From Stieleria magnilauensis (GTDB lineage Bacteria > Planctomycetota > Planctomycetia > Pirellulales > Pirellulaceae): 64,000 bases of DNA. Made by a program: the position numbers and the translations under genes. The notes under the pieces are model-generated. The model was not told the origin of the DNA, did no database searches, and saw only the letters and a list, made by a program, of their open reading frames with translations. Shown here piece after piece: positions 27,290-39,735 of this stretch. Position 1 is the stretch's first letter, and every line of letters begins with the position of its first letter. The stretch is taken from positions 3,446,394 to 3,510,393 of the forward strand of contig CP036432.1 in the NCBI GenBank assembly GCA_007753675.1, written 5' to 3'.

Positions 27290-27727
27290 ATGACTGAACC
27301 GCCACTGAGTCTTGTTTGTTCCGACTGCCTCGCTGTCAATCGTGTTCCCAACGATCGGATCGACGACCGACCGATCTGTGGCAAATGCCAAACCCCATTG
27401 TTGCCCGCCACCCCGATTGAGTTGACCGATCGAACGTTCGGCAAATTGGTGTCGCGGTCCGATGTTCCCGTCCTGGTCGATTTCTGGGCGTCTTGGTGTG
27501 GCCCTTGTCGAATGATGGCCCCTTCGTTCGCCGAAGCCGCCGCGGAGTTGTCACCGGGGTTCCTCCTCGCCAAGCTGGACACCGACGCCGCCACGCAAAC
27601 CGCGGCCCAGTTTTCGCTCTCGGGAATCCCCACGATCATCCTGTTCCGCCGCGGATCCGAAATCGCCCGCCAAACCGGCGCGCTGAACACCCCGCAAATC
27701 CTTCAATTTGCCCGCTCCAACGCCTAG
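27290..27727 (+). CDS. trxC: Zinc-finger thioredoxin (thioredoxin-2 type)
   Basis: A 145-residue thioredoxin. An N-terminal zinc ribbon uses C10/C13 and C30/C33; the thioredoxin fold follows with the active site WCGPC (C70 and C73) and the cis-proline at P114 (SGIPT). This is the layout of E. coli TrxC, which reduces protein disulphides and is induced by oxidative stress. ATG 27290 gives the standard ribbon start; six extra in-frame residues upstream are unlikely. Its TAG stop codon (27725-27727) coincides with the first bases of a family B repeat, so the repeat now defines the gene's end. Confidence 0.93.
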   Translation: MTEPPLSLVCSDCLAVNRVPNDRIDDRPICGKCQTPLLPATPIELTDRTFGKLVSRSDVPVLVDFWASWCGPCRMMAPSFAEAAAELSPGFLLAKLDTDAATQTAAQFSLSGIPTIILFRRGSEIARQTGALNTPQILQFARSNA

Positions 27728-27840
27728 TATTCCGTGTCACCTTGCGTTTCGGGTAGGCGGTAGTGGACGAGGCGACGAGTCCTCTGCCAATACGCCCACT
27801 GCGGAGGACTACCGGAAAGTTGAGCTGACATAGAATACTA
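27725..27840. repeat. Repeat family B, copy 2 (MITE-like)
   Basis: Ends are TAGTATTC (27725-27732) and the inverted GAATACTA (27833-27840). Inside is one complete arm (GTAGTGGACGAGGCGACGAG..., 27760-27787) and a shortened inverted arm (GCGGAGGACTAC) followed by TTGAGCTGACATAGAATACT, the same flank as copy 1. The left end, through TCCGTGTCACCTTGCGTTTC, matches the reverse complement of copy 1's right end almost exactly. Confidence 0.9.
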
Positions 27841-27975
27841 GTGCTGCGCCAACTTTCAGATTGAGGTTGCGTTTGTGGAAGCGGAACGATGAAACGATGG
27901 TGGTTGAGTCGCGCCGATCGGCTGATATTCGATTCACCAAACGCAATGGGATGCCCCGAGTTTGTTATCCTACAC

Positions 27976-28026
27976 GGTGCTCTCCTTGTCTCCCCGTCTC
28001 CTTGTCTCCCTCTCTCCCCGTCTCCC
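27976..28026. repeat. Pyrimidine-rich tract directly before a start codon
   Basis: About 50 bases of nearly pure C/T with internal repeats of CTCCTTGTCTCCC and CTCCCCGTCTCC run up to the ATG at 28027. No ribosome-binding site is visible, so translation may be leaderless or the tract may be an invading simple repeat. Confidence 0.6.
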
Positions 28027-28866
28027 ATGTCCACTCCGATCTCCCAGCTCGATCGTGAACAGTACCAGCGCGACGGCTTTCTGCTTCGCAAATCATTGTT
28101 CGATGCCCAAGAGATCGACCTGTTGCATCGGTCGGCGCGGGAAGACAAGCAGCTTGACGATCACGCGTTCGGCCGCGCCGATGGTGAAGGCGGGACGGTT
28201 CGCCTATCGCTTTGGAATCATCCCGGCCAAGGGATCTACGGTGCCTTCGCCCGCTGTCATCGAATGGTCGATACCGCCGAACAACTGCTCGACGACGAAC
28301 CGTATCATTACCATTCCAAAATGATCATGAAGGATGCCCGCGTCGGCGGTGCCTGGGCGTGGCACCAGGACTATGGGTATTGGTACGCCAACGGCGTGTT
28401 AACACCGAACCTGGTCAGCGCCTTCATCGCCGTTGATCCGGCCACGCGGGAGAACGGTTGTTTGCAAGTCATCCGGGGCTCACATCACTGTGGCAGGATC
28501 CATCATCAATTGACCGGCGATCAAGCCGGTGCGGACGTCGAGCGTGTCGCAGAAATCCTGAAACGCATGGAATTGATCTATGTCGAAATGGATCCCGGCG
28601 ACGTGCTCTTCTTCCATTCCAATCTGTTGCATCGCAGCGACCAAAATAAGTCCGCCCATTCTCGCTGGTCGATGATCTGTTGCTACAACGCCAAATCCAA
28701 CGACCCCTACAAGGACTCGCACCACCCCCGCTACACGCCGATCGATCGCCTGGACGACTCGGCGATCAAACAGATCGGCGTCAAACGATTCGACACGGAC
28801 ACCGCGGAAGCGGCATTCCTGGATCCCAACCACGACGCCAGCGCCAAGTCGCTCCGGGACGAGTAA
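28027..28866 (+). CDS. Phytanoyl-CoA dioxygenase family protein
   Basis: A 279-residue Fe(II)/2-oxoglutarate oxygenase. The facial triad is visible as WHQDYGYW (H-x-D) and the distal histidine in [13 protein letters not shown], with a 2-oxoglutarate arginine in the following RWSMICCYN stretch. ATG 28027 gives the family's usual opening ([18 protein letters not shown]); the longer frame from 27889 would translate the pyrimidine-rich tract and is rejected. The gene is followed after 7 bases by a Gfo/Idh oxidoreductase gene, so the two probably modify the same small molecule, possibly a sugar or polyol. The substrate is unknown; members hydroxylate diverse compounds. Confidence 0.9.
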   Translation: MSTPISQLDREQYQRDGFLLRKSLFDAQEIDLLHRSAREDKQLDDHAFGRADGEGGTVRLSLWNHPGQGIYGAFARCHRMVDTAEQLLDDEPYHYHSKMIMKDARVGGAWAWHQDYGYWYANGVLTPNLVSAFIAVDPATRENGCLQVIRGSHHCGRIHHQLTGDQAGADVERVAEILKRMELIYVEMDPGDVLFFHSNLLHRSDQNKSAHSRWSMICCYNAKSNDPYKDSHHPRYTPIDRLDDSAIKQIGVKRFDTDTAEAAFLDPNHDASAKSLRDE

Positions 28867-28873
28867 TCCATCG

Positions 28874-29983
28874 ATGCCGCAACACCCCGCCTCCGAAACG
28901 CCCGCCTCCGAAACGCTTGACTACCTGCCCACGCTTCCCGACCGCCTGGACGTCGGCATCGGCTGCATCGGCGCGGGCTTCATCATGGCCGATTGCCATC
29001 TGGTCGCCTATCGCGCCGCCGGCTTGCGACCGGTCGCCATCTGCTCGCGAACGATCGAAAATGCCCAACAGGTTGCCCAGCGGCATTCGATCGAATCGGT
29101 GTATTCAACCTACCAAGAACTGCTGCAAGACCCACGCGTCGAAGTCGTCGACATCGCCGTCCCTCCCGATTGCCTGCTGGACGTCGTCCGCGAAGTCGTT
29201 CGGCACAAACAGATCCGCGGCATCCTGGCACAAAAGCCGCTCGGCGTTTGTCTCGATCAAGCCAAAGAGATCGTTCGATTGTGCCGCAACGCCGGCATGA
29301 CGTTGTGCGTCAACCAAAACATGCGCTATGACCAATCCGTGCGAGCCTGCCGCCACCTGATCGCGCGGGGCGTTTTAGGTGATCCGGTCCTGGCAACGAT
29401 CGACACCCGTGCCATCCCGCACTGGATGCCCTGGCAAGAACGACAGGGCTGGGTCACGTGCCGAATCTTGTCGATCCACCATTTGGACACGATGCTTTTT
29501 TGGTTCGGCGATCCGCAGCGAGTTTATGCCAGCTTTCGTACCGATCCACGCACCAAGTTCAAACATACCGATGGGATCGGGCTGTACATCTTGGAATACG
29601 CATCGGGCTTGCGTTGCATGATCTGTGACGACGTCTGGGCCGGACCGGTCCGCGAGGGGGCCGCCGAGGCCATCGGCATTACGTATCGCGTCGAAGGCAC
29701 CCAAGGCTTGGCGCTCGGCGAGATCGGTTGGCCCAAGTATCCCAAGCGGACGCCCAGCACACTTCAGTACAGCACGACATCGACGGGCACCTGGCAACGT
29801 CCGCACTGGGACCAGGTCTGGTTCCCCGATGCGTTCTTGGGACCGATGGCCGAATTGTTGGTGGCGTTGGAAAACGGAGTCGATCCGGCGCTCAGCGGCG
29901 AAGACAATCTGGCCACGATGGCGCTAGTCGATGCCTGTTATCAATCCGCCGCCCAGCATTGCGCCGTTGAATTGGATCTTTAG
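28874..29983 (+). CDS. Gfo/Idh/MocA-family oxidoreductase
   Basis: A 369-residue NAD(P)-dependent dehydrogenase. The Rossmann loop is [13 protein letters not shown] near residue 32, and the cofactor/substrate motif is [12 protein letters not shown] (a variant of the EKP motif in which Q replaces E). The C-terminal beta-sheet domain begins near residue 150. Family members oxidise or reduce sugars, inositols and related compounds. It lies 7 bases after the dioxygenase gene, indicating one operon. The first residues repeat the sequence ASETPASET, a small in-frame duplication that is probably neutral. Confidence 0.9.
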   Translation: MPQHPASETPASETLDYLPTLPDRLDVGIGCIGAGFIMADCHLVAYRAAGLRPVAICSRTIENAQQVAQRHSIESVYSTYQELLQDPRVEVVDIAVPPDCLLDVVREVVRHKQIRGILAQKPLGVCLDQAKEIVRLCRNAGMTLCVNQNMRYDQSVRACRHLIARGVLGDPVLATIDTRAIPHWMPWQERQGWVTCRILSIHHLDTMLFWFGDPQRVYASFRTDPRTKFKHTDGIGLYILEYASGLRCMICDDVWAGPVREGAAEAIGITYRVEGTQGLALGEIGWPKYPKRTPSTLQYSTTSTGTWQRPHWDQVWFPDAFLGPMAELLVALENGVDPALSGEDNLATMALVDACYQSAAQHCAVELDL

Positions 29984-30000
29984 CGATCGTTGCCGGGATG

Positions 30001-30145
30001 GCAGAAAAATGGCAGGGTGAAATCAGACAAGAAAATGGGTGACAGGAAAATAGGGTAATCGTGATAGGCGAGCGATGGATCGGTTGGGGGACATTTTCTT
30101 GTCACCCATTTTCCTGTCTCTCCACTTCCCCCTCTATTTTTCTGC
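30001..30145. terminator. Long nested inverted repeat between convergent genes
   Basis: Arms 30026-30051 and 30093-30118 pair at 24 of 26 positions, and the two mismatches are G-A exchanges that allow G-U pairing in RNA. An outer pair, GCAGAAAAAT (30001-30010) and ATTTTTCTGC (30136-30145), is perfect. The right outer arm reaches into the stop of the downstream minus-strand gene. It may terminate transcription from both sides, or be a decayed mobile palindrome. Confidence 0.65.
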
Positions 30146-31345
30146 TCTCTCCCCACCTTTCGTCTTACACCGATGCAGCGTCATCAGCGCGAACCCGGTG
30201 CCGTAGGGGCGGTGGTAATCGTACAGCGGGTAATCCCACCACGACCCGTTTTTTTCTTGACGGTCCAAGATCAATTTCGCCAACATCGCTTGATAGGGCG
30301 ATCGTTGTTCGGCGGGCAATTGGTCCAGGCACACAGCGCCGTAGTAGTGTCCGAAGTAGTAAAAATACCCGGCCACTTGCATCCATGACTCGTGGGGGAT
30401 CGGTCGTTTGCGTCCGATGTCCAGCCAACCATTGCGGACGTACAAGCGATACAGCCACGTCTTGATCACGTCATCGGTCACCGTTTCATCACCCCAGGCC
30501 CGGAGCGCGGCGTTGCAGCACTGTGTCCGTCCCAAACTGCCGCCCGGGCGATTGATTTCTCGTGCCGGCCGATCCTTAAGATACTCACCGTACAGGTAAC
30601 TGAAATCCGACTTCTTTTGACGATTGGTTGCGGCAATGGCTCGATCGACCATTCGCTTCGGGGGCTCCACCCCGATCTCTCTCGCTTCGGCCAAAGCGAT
30701 GAGCACGGCGCCGTTGACGAAACTGATCGAACTGGAGGTGGGCTGATTGGACTGGTACCGGAAATCGTAGTACCCCCAGCCGCCGTCCACCGATTCGTAG
30801 CGTTGCAGCATGTCGAATTGATCGCGGATCAGTGCGACAATCTTTTCCTGAGCCTCAGTCTCGCCGGCATGTCGCCCGTGCAGCCGGACGAGTGCCTGGA
30901 TCGAATAGGCATGGCCCCAAACGTTGTAAATCGCGTCACCACTGGCTCGGCGGAGTGATCCGAGGTGCTCGTACAACCAAGCCTCGGCTCGATCGATCGT
31001 CGACTGGGTCTTGGGGTCATCGGGGGCGACTTCCAGCAAACCCGAAAGTGCCAACGAGGTCGTTCCGGCGCGAAACGCGTGGTGCGCACCGGGAACGGGC
31101 GCGTAGATATTCAACCCCTTGGTCTTCGTCGGCGAGCCCCAGGATCCATTGGGGTTCTGGTCGTCGATCAAGAATTGCACGCCACGTTCAATCGCAGCCT
31201 GCAGCTCCTTCGGCTCGGTCGGCTCGACCACCGGCAACGGTCGAACTTCGTCCCCGATCCGAACCGTCTCCTGGGTTTGACCTTCCGTCTGCCACAGCAT
31301 CAGAACTGCTACGGCACCGAGCCAACGTTGCGACAAGAATCTCAT
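30134..31345 (-). CDS. Exported squalene-cyclase/prenyltransferase-repeat protein
   Basis: The 403-residue protein has an N-terminal signal peptide (LGAVAVLMLWQTEGQ) and an alpha/alpha-barrel made of helical repeats with the QW-like motif NPNGSWGSP and VDGGWGYYDF, as in the prenyltransferase/squalene-oxidase repeat family. The DxDD acid motif of true hopene cyclases is not present, so it is unlikely to cyclise squalene; many planctomycetes carry such exported proteins of unknown role. Its start overlaps the stop of the upstream adaptor gene (ATGA at 31345-31342), so the two are coupled, which suggests a shared periplasmic task. Confidence 0.85.
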   Translation of the reverse strand: MRFLSQRWLGAVAVLMLWQTEGQTQETVRIGDEVRPLPVVEPTEPKELQAAIERGVQFLIDDQNPNGSWGSPTKTKGLNIYAPVPGAHHAFRAGTTSLALSGLLEVAPDDPKTQSTIDRAEAWLYEHLGSLRRASGDAIYNVWGHAYSIQALVRLHGRHAGETEAQEKIVALIRDQFDMLQRYESVDGGWGYYDFRYQSNQPTSSSISFVNGAVLIALAEAREIGVEPPKRMVDRAIAATNRQKKSDFSYLYGEYLKDRPAREINRPGGSLGRTQCCNAALRAWGDETVTDDVIKTWLYRLYVRNGWLDIGRKRPIPHESWMQVAGYFYYFGHYYGAVCLDQLPAEQRSPYQAMLAKLILDRQEKNGSWWDYPLYDYHRPYGTGFALMTLHRCKTKGGERAEK

Positions 31346-32634
31346 TTCGATGCTTTGTCCTTTTTCTCTGCGCCGTCGGCAGCCTTTTGGTTTGCCTGCG
31401 CAAACTGCAACTCACAGGTCATCGCCGGCAGCACGTCGGCCAAAGCTTTGCCACGCAGGGAAACGATGCAGTCGTATTTCCCGGCGGTCAGCGGCACGAT
31501 CCCGATCGACTTGACGACGCCATTGAGTTCCGTGTCGGCGACTCCTTTGGGAACGACCTTGCAGCGGTCTCCGACGTGAATCGCTTTCAATTGCGATTCG
31601 GGCAGTTCGACACGCACCTGCAATTTGGCGGGGTCGAGGACCGTGCCGATCACTTGTTTACCACTAACACTTGTCCCCTTTTTCAGTTCGACCGGTTTGG
31701 CCGGAAGCTTGGCCCGCGTGACGCTGCCGTAAACGAAGATCCCGTCCAGTTCTGACTTCAGGACGACCTTTTTCCGTTCCGCTCGCATCTCGTCAAACTT
31801 TTCTGCCTGCTGTTCCAGCTTGATGCGTTTGCGTTCCAATTCGAGCTCGCGTTTCTGTTTGTCGATGCCCATCGCGTGGAGGGATTTTTCATACTCGATG
31901 ACGGCGCGTGCCAAGGCTTCTTCTTGATTGGCGTCATCGCGGGGGATCGACTGCTTGATGGTTCGATCGTGCTGAATCTGGGCGCGATCGAGTGAGAATT
32001 GGGCCGACTCCATCGCCCGCTTGGCCCGTCGCAACACGATCTCCTCCGACTCTTCGGTCAAGTCGTCTTCTTTGTACATCTGTTCGAGTTGCCGATACTC
32101 TTCGGTGGCACTCTCGAGCGAAAACTGCGACGACTCGAGCGAGAACTTCGCCTGCTTGATGGCCCGTTCGCGGTCCACCCGTTGATAGTTGTCGTAATTC
32201 TGTTGCGCCTCATCCCGAGTCCGCCGTACCTTGGCTTTGTCGAGCGCTTGTTGTTTCAGAAACTGCTCGTGGGCAAACTCGTCGGATTTCAAATCCAGCC
32301 GGGCGATGGCGAGATCCGATTCAGCGCTGCGAATCTTGTCGTTAAGTGGTTCGGTTTCGAACCAGACAAGCGTCTGCCCTTGGGTAACGTTCGTCCCGGA
32401 GGGAACGATTCGCTCGATCACCAATTCCGTCAAATGCTTGTTGTCCGCGGTGACTTCGAATTGCCGGATGGCTTCGAAGGTGCCGTCCAATTTGACCGTC
32501 GCGTCGGCGGAGTCACCCGACGATGCGGCCTTGTCTTCCTTGTCCTCTGCATGGCCGGCAGGGACAGACACGGTCAGTAGCAAGACAAACAGGAACATCG
32601 GCCGGCACGCGGCGGGCCTCCAAGATCGCATCAT
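31342..32634 (-). CDS. HlyD-type periplasmic adaptor-like protein
   Basis: After a signal peptide (MFLFVLLLTVSVPAGHA) the protein has a biotinyl-lipoyl-like strand (VIERIVPSGTNVTQGQTLVWFE), a long charged coiled coil (roughly residues 90-270, rich in KQAKFSLESSQFSLESA-type repeats), and a C-terminal barrel (VRVELPESQLKAIHVGDRC). That is the architecture of membrane-fusion proteins, yet no pump is encoded beside it; instead it is coupled to a squalene-cyclase-like gene. The start is uncertain: ATG 32634 (GAAGAG upstream) places the signal peptide at the N-terminus; ATG 32694 or 32757 would lengthen it. It is divergent from the hybrid kinase gene at 32822. Confidence 0.82.
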   Translation of the reverse strand: MMRSWRPAACRPMFLFVLLLTVSVPAGHAEDKEDKAASSGDSADATVKLDGTFEAIRQFEVTADNKHLTELVIERIVPSGTNVTQGQTLVWFETEPLNDKIRSAESDLAIARLDLKSDEFAHEQFLKQQALDKAKVRRTRDEAQQNYDNYQRVDRERAIKQAKFSLESSQFSLESATEEYRQLEQMYKEDDLTEESEEIVLRRAKRAMESAQFSLDRAQIQHDRTIKQSIPRDDANQEEALARAVIEYEKSLHAMGIDKQKRELELERKRIKLEQQAEKFDEMRAERKKVVLKSELDGIFVYGSVTRAKLPAKPVELKKGTSVSGKQVIGTVLDPAKLQVRVELPESQLKAIHVGDRCKVVPKGVADTELNGVVKSIGIVPLTAGKYDCIVSLRGKALADVLPAMTCELQFAQANQKAADGAEKKDKASK

Positions 32635-32821
32635 CGCTGTGTGGCTCTTCGTTGCAGAATCGGTACTTTGGCAAGAGGCACCATGATTACTCATCATCCG
32701 GTCCAGGTCCAGCTTTTCTTGGGCACCTCGATCGATCGGTCCGTATTTGCCCGCCATCTGAGGCTGAAGCGGCTATGATGGAGGTAAATCGAGTCGTCCC
32801 CCACATTGCTGGTCTGACGCC

Positions 32822-36496
<3,675 letters not shown>

Positions 36497-36521
36497 CGGC
36501 CCCTTCAACGATGACGGGATT

Positions 36522-36656
36522 CAGCGCACGTTGGTGTCTAGCCTTCAGGCGACTCCCACTCGCTGCTCCGCAGCGAAACCGGGCGGCTAAAGCCTGCACA
36601 CCAGCGCACGTTGGTGTCTAGCCTTCAGGCGACTCCCACTCGCTGCTCCGCAGCGA
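36522..36656. repeat. 55-bp exact direct repeat
   Basis: Bases 36522-36576 recur exactly at 36602-36656, 80 bases apart, each running from CAGCGCACGTTGGTGTCTAG to GCTCCGCAGCGA. Each copy contains the small inverted repeat GCTGC...GCAGC. The block fills the gap between convergent genes. The 25-base spacer (GGCGGCTAAAGCC) is itself self-complementary with the copy's flank. Confidence 0.9.
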
Positions 36657-36659
36657 CCT

Positions 36660-37985
36660 TCATTCTTCACCGACCAACTCACGAACCCGATCCTCAAGTT
36701 CCTCGCCGGAATCGAATCCCACTTTGTAGTCGACCACCGTGCCTTCGCGATCAACGAAAAAGGTCGTCGGATAGGCGCCAACCAAGTAGACTTTCGACGC
36801 GACCTCTCCGCCGCCTAACACGATCGGATGATCCAGTTTGTTCTGCGTCGCGAACTCGGCAACCACGTCGGACGCCTCGTCATATCCGTTGACCGCGACG
36901 ATCGCGAATCTGTCGCTGTACTTTTGATGCAATCGGGTGAGGTGTGGGGCTTCTTGGCAACAAGGTCCGCAAGCAACGCCCCAGAATGTCACCAAACCTG
37001 GCCGTCCATCAAGAAAGCGATTCAGCTCCAAACGATCGCCGCTGACCCGATCCAACTCGAAATGGGGAACCGGACGCCCAATCAGTTTCTCCGGCGCCCC
37101 ACCCCCGGGCGAATGGACGTAGCTGATTGTTTCGAATCCCAATTCACGCGCCAGCTTCATCGCTGGCGAAGGTTGATATTGCTTTCGCTGAGACTGTAGG
37201 AAATCAAACAGCGGACCGTCTGTGATGTCCTCTGGGATCATCGGCGGACGACGGGCATCAAAGATCTGCTCCACCAGCTCTCGCCCGGCGGCCGTACTAT
37301 TCACTCGAAATAGGAGCTTCTCCTTCTTCATTCTTGGTCCAACCGATTCAATCGCACGACGAATCGTCGACTGAAGTTCTGGTGACAAATCAGTCTGCCG
37401 ACCATCGATAGAGGGTTTGATCTCGACCACACAGTCGGCGTCACCAATGGCGATCCGAGACAACTTCGTGCCAAGCGGGTACACGTTGACCAGTCGATTT
37501 GTGATTACCGACTCGTTCACCGACTCGGTCTCGGTCCAATCTTTCAAGGGCTCGTAGAAGTCGTCCCAACTGGCCGATGTATCCATCTCGACGGCGTTGA
37601 CCGATTTGAAGCCGGCTGATTCGCAAAGCCGCTTGAGATGGTTCTTGATCTCCGTTCGCGTCGACCTTTTGATTTCGACGCCGAGGTGGAATCGCACGAC
37701 AAGTTTCAGCGGGTCAGCATCCGCAGCGGCAAGCGAACGCAATTCCGACATCAGCGAAGTAGTGTCAAAGGCGTTTGGGTCAAATTGAGCGTCCACCACA
37801 AACGCGTTGCAGTTGACCACCGCATACGCACTGGCGCTTCCCGAAATCTCTCGGCGCTGCACCTCGGTTTCGATCGGCGCCACAAAGTACTGAGGCGTGT
37901 TAGCTTGCTCCGCTTCAGCCTCCGCCTTCACAACACAAGCCAAACCCAGACAACAAACCGCCGTTACAATCGCAAGCTGTTTCAT
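36660..37985 (-). CDS. Exported TlpA-like thioredoxin with unknown N-terminal domain
   Basis: A signal peptide (AIVTAVCCLGLACVVKAEA) leads a roughly 280-residue region with no recognised family, followed by a C-terminal thioredoxin/AhpC-TSA domain from about residue 305. The domain shows TFWGVACGPCCQEAPH, with the redox pair CGPC, and the cis-proline in VGAYPTTFFVDREG. TlpA-like proteins keep periplasmic cysteines reduced or supply electrons to cytochrome assembly. The ATG at 37985 is preferred to the upstream TTG. The gene ends next to the 55-bp direct repeats. Its N-terminal domain might be a ligand-binding part, which is only an inference from position. Confidence 0.85.
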   Translation of the reverse strand: MKQLAIVTAVCCLGLACVVKAEAEAEQANTPQYFVAPIETEVQRREISGSASAYAVVNCNAFVVDAQFDPNAFDTTSLMSELRSLAAADADPLKLVVRFHLGVEIKRSTRTEIKNHLKRLCESAGFKSVNAVEMDTSASWDDFYEPLKDWTETESVNESVITNRLVNVYPLGTKLSRIAIGDADCVVEIKPSIDGRQTDLSPELQSTIRRAIESVGPRMKKEKLLFRVNSTAAGRELVEQIFDARRPPMIPEDITDGPLFDFLQSQRKQYQPSPAMKLARELGFETISYVHSPGGGAPEKLIGRPVPHFELDRVSGDRLELNRFLDGRPGLVTFWGVACGPCCQEAPHLTRLHQKYSDRFAIVAVNGYDEASDVVAEFATQNKLDHPIVLGGGEVASKVYLVGAYPTTFFVDREGTVVDYKVGFDSGEELEDRVRELVGEE

Positions 37986-38050
37986 GTTCAATTCTCACCA
38001 ATGAAGACGATGGGCAAACGCCGCTCGCTCCAATCGACCTATTGCGCGTT

Positions 38051-39526
38051 CTATTGCGAGTTGCGTTTCTTGCCCTTGGCCCGTTTCCCTTCCGCTTGTT
38101 TTGCCTTTTCTTCCCGTTGGCGATAGGCTTCATACGCTTCTTCGCGGGACATTCCCTTGTACCTGCCTTGATGCAGGATCGCGTCGTGCTCGGTTTGGAT
38201 TCCCTCGTCACCTTGCGATTTCATCCACTCGGTCAGCTCGCCCTTCAATCGCGAGACGACTTTGGCGTACCTTGGATCATCGACGATGTTATTCATTTCC
38301 AAGGGATCGGTTTCACAATCGAACAGTTCGAACTCGGGACGGTAGTGATACTTTTTGACCAGTTCCGCCGCTTGGGCATCACCGGCTTGAGCGGCTTGGA
38401 TCATGGATTGAAAGTAGTCGGCCTTGGTGCAGGCGTTGGTAAATTTCGTTTCGTGGCTCAGGTTCCAAACCAGCCGATAACGCCACCCCCGCACCGTGCG
38501 GATCGCGAACGCATCGCTGCCATTGATGATGCCTCGCGTTGTCATGATGCCGTACGCGAAATTCTTGTGCGTGTCGGCTTGGCCCGTCAGCACCGGCACA
38601 AAGCTCTTGCCGTCCAAAACGTCCGCGGGTGTCCCTCCCGCGGCTTCGACGAACGTCGGCGCCACATCGACGTATTCCACCATCGCATCGGTCACCGAGC
38701 CGGCTTTCACGTGTCCCGGCCAGCGAACGATCATCGCCGACTGTAGCCCATTGCCGTAGCACGTCCACTTGGCGAACGGGAACGCGTTGCCTTGTTCGGA
38801 AACCACGACCACAAGCGTGTTGTCACGCATCTTGTGCTTGTCGATCAATTGCAAGATCTGTCCGACTTGACTGTCGTAGTACGTGATCTCGGCCAGGTAG
38901 CGGCTGAAATTCTCCCGCATCACAGGCGTGTCTGCCAGATACGGTGGCAACTTCACTCGCTCCGGCGGATAACGCGAGGCGTCGCCTTTGTTCCAGGGCG
39001 AATGCGGTTCATTGGAGCAGGCGAACAAACAAAACGGAGTGGAAGACTCACCGCACTGGGAAAGCAATTGATCGACCGCTTCCATGTCGGGGTTGTTGCG
39101 TTTGCCGCTGTATTCGAATGGGAAAACGTCTTTGGGGCCGATGTGCGTCTTACCCGACAACGCGACGCGATACCCCAAGGGTTTTAGATAGTGGACGATG
39201 CTCTTCGTCCCCTGCTCGGCAAACGTGTGGTTGGGGTAGGCTCCTGATTTGACCGGGTACAGACCCGTGTAAATGTTGTGTCGGGTCGGCGAGCACATCG
39301 GCGCGGCCTGAAAACAACGCGTGAACTTCATTCCCTGTTCGGCCAAGCCATCGATGTGGGGCGTGTGCGCCTGGCCGCCATAACATCCGATGTCCCGAAA
39401 GGTGCAGTCGTCGGCGATGATGAAGACCAGATTCGGGCGTGCCGTGGCCGCGTCAATCCGCGTCGTTTGCATCAATGCGATGGCGATAAACGCAGCGATC
39501 GCGATCGGTTTGGTGGGGAAATGCAT
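38051..39526 (-). CDS. Sulfatase (formylglycine-dependent), exported
   Basis: A 491-residue type I sulfatase. A signal peptide (IAAFIAIALMQTTRIDA) precedes the alkaline-phosphatase-like fold: metal aspartates in FIIADDCTF (D39/D40) and the modification motif CSPTR, whose C78 is converted to formylglycine and attacks sulfate esters. Further catalytic H/K/D residues fit GKTHIG and CSNEPHSPW. Marine planctomycetes use such enzymes on algal sulfated polysaccharides. ATG 39526 puts the signal peptide first; a frame extending to 39670 is noncoding upstream sequence. The C-terminal 30 residues are lysine-rich and repetitive (REEKAKQAEGKRAKGKKRN), a probable cell-surface tail. Confidence 0.93.
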   Translation of the reverse strand: MHFPTKPIAIAAFIAIALMQTTRIDAATARPNLVFIIADDCTFRDIGCYGGQAHTPHIDGLAEQGMKFTRCFQAAPMCSPTRHNIYTGLYPVKSGAYPNHTFAEQGTKSIVHYLKPLGYRVALSGKTHIGPKDVFPFEYSGKRNNPDMEAVDQLLSQCGESSTPFCLFACSNEPHSPWNKGDASRYPPERVKLPPYLADTPVMRENFSRYLAEITYYDSQVGQILQLIDKHKMRDNTLVVVVSEQGNAFPFAKWTCYGNGLQSAMIVRWPGHVKAGSVTDAMVEYVDVAPTFVEAAGGTPADVLDGKSFVPVLTGQADTHKNFAYGIMTTRGIINGSDAFAIRTVRGWRYRLVWNLSHETKFTNACTKADYFQSMIQAAQAGDAQAAELVKKYHYRPEFELFDCETDPLEMNNIVDDPRYAKVVSRLKGELTEWMKSQGDEGIQTEHDAILHQGRYKGMSREEAYEAYRQREEKAKQAEGKRAKGKKRNSQ

Positions 39527-39735
39527 GATTCGGTCGCGAATGGGGAATTGCGAAATCGAAGGGCATCGTATGCCTGACAGGCCCGATTGTAATCGATCGT
39601 TCAGACCGTCGAGTGTGTCGTGACGGAACCACGCTTGCCAGGCTGCGGACGGCCCCCGTCGGGGCGACAACGGCTCCGTTTGATCAGCAATTCACCGCGT
39701 TTTTTGCTGCACCGGGTTCGATCCAGTGGTGCGGG

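Noticed and set aside
39716..39726. GGTTCGATCC, like a tRNA T-loop
   Set aside because: The flanks do not form the five-base stem, and no acceptor or anticodon stem is present nearby.
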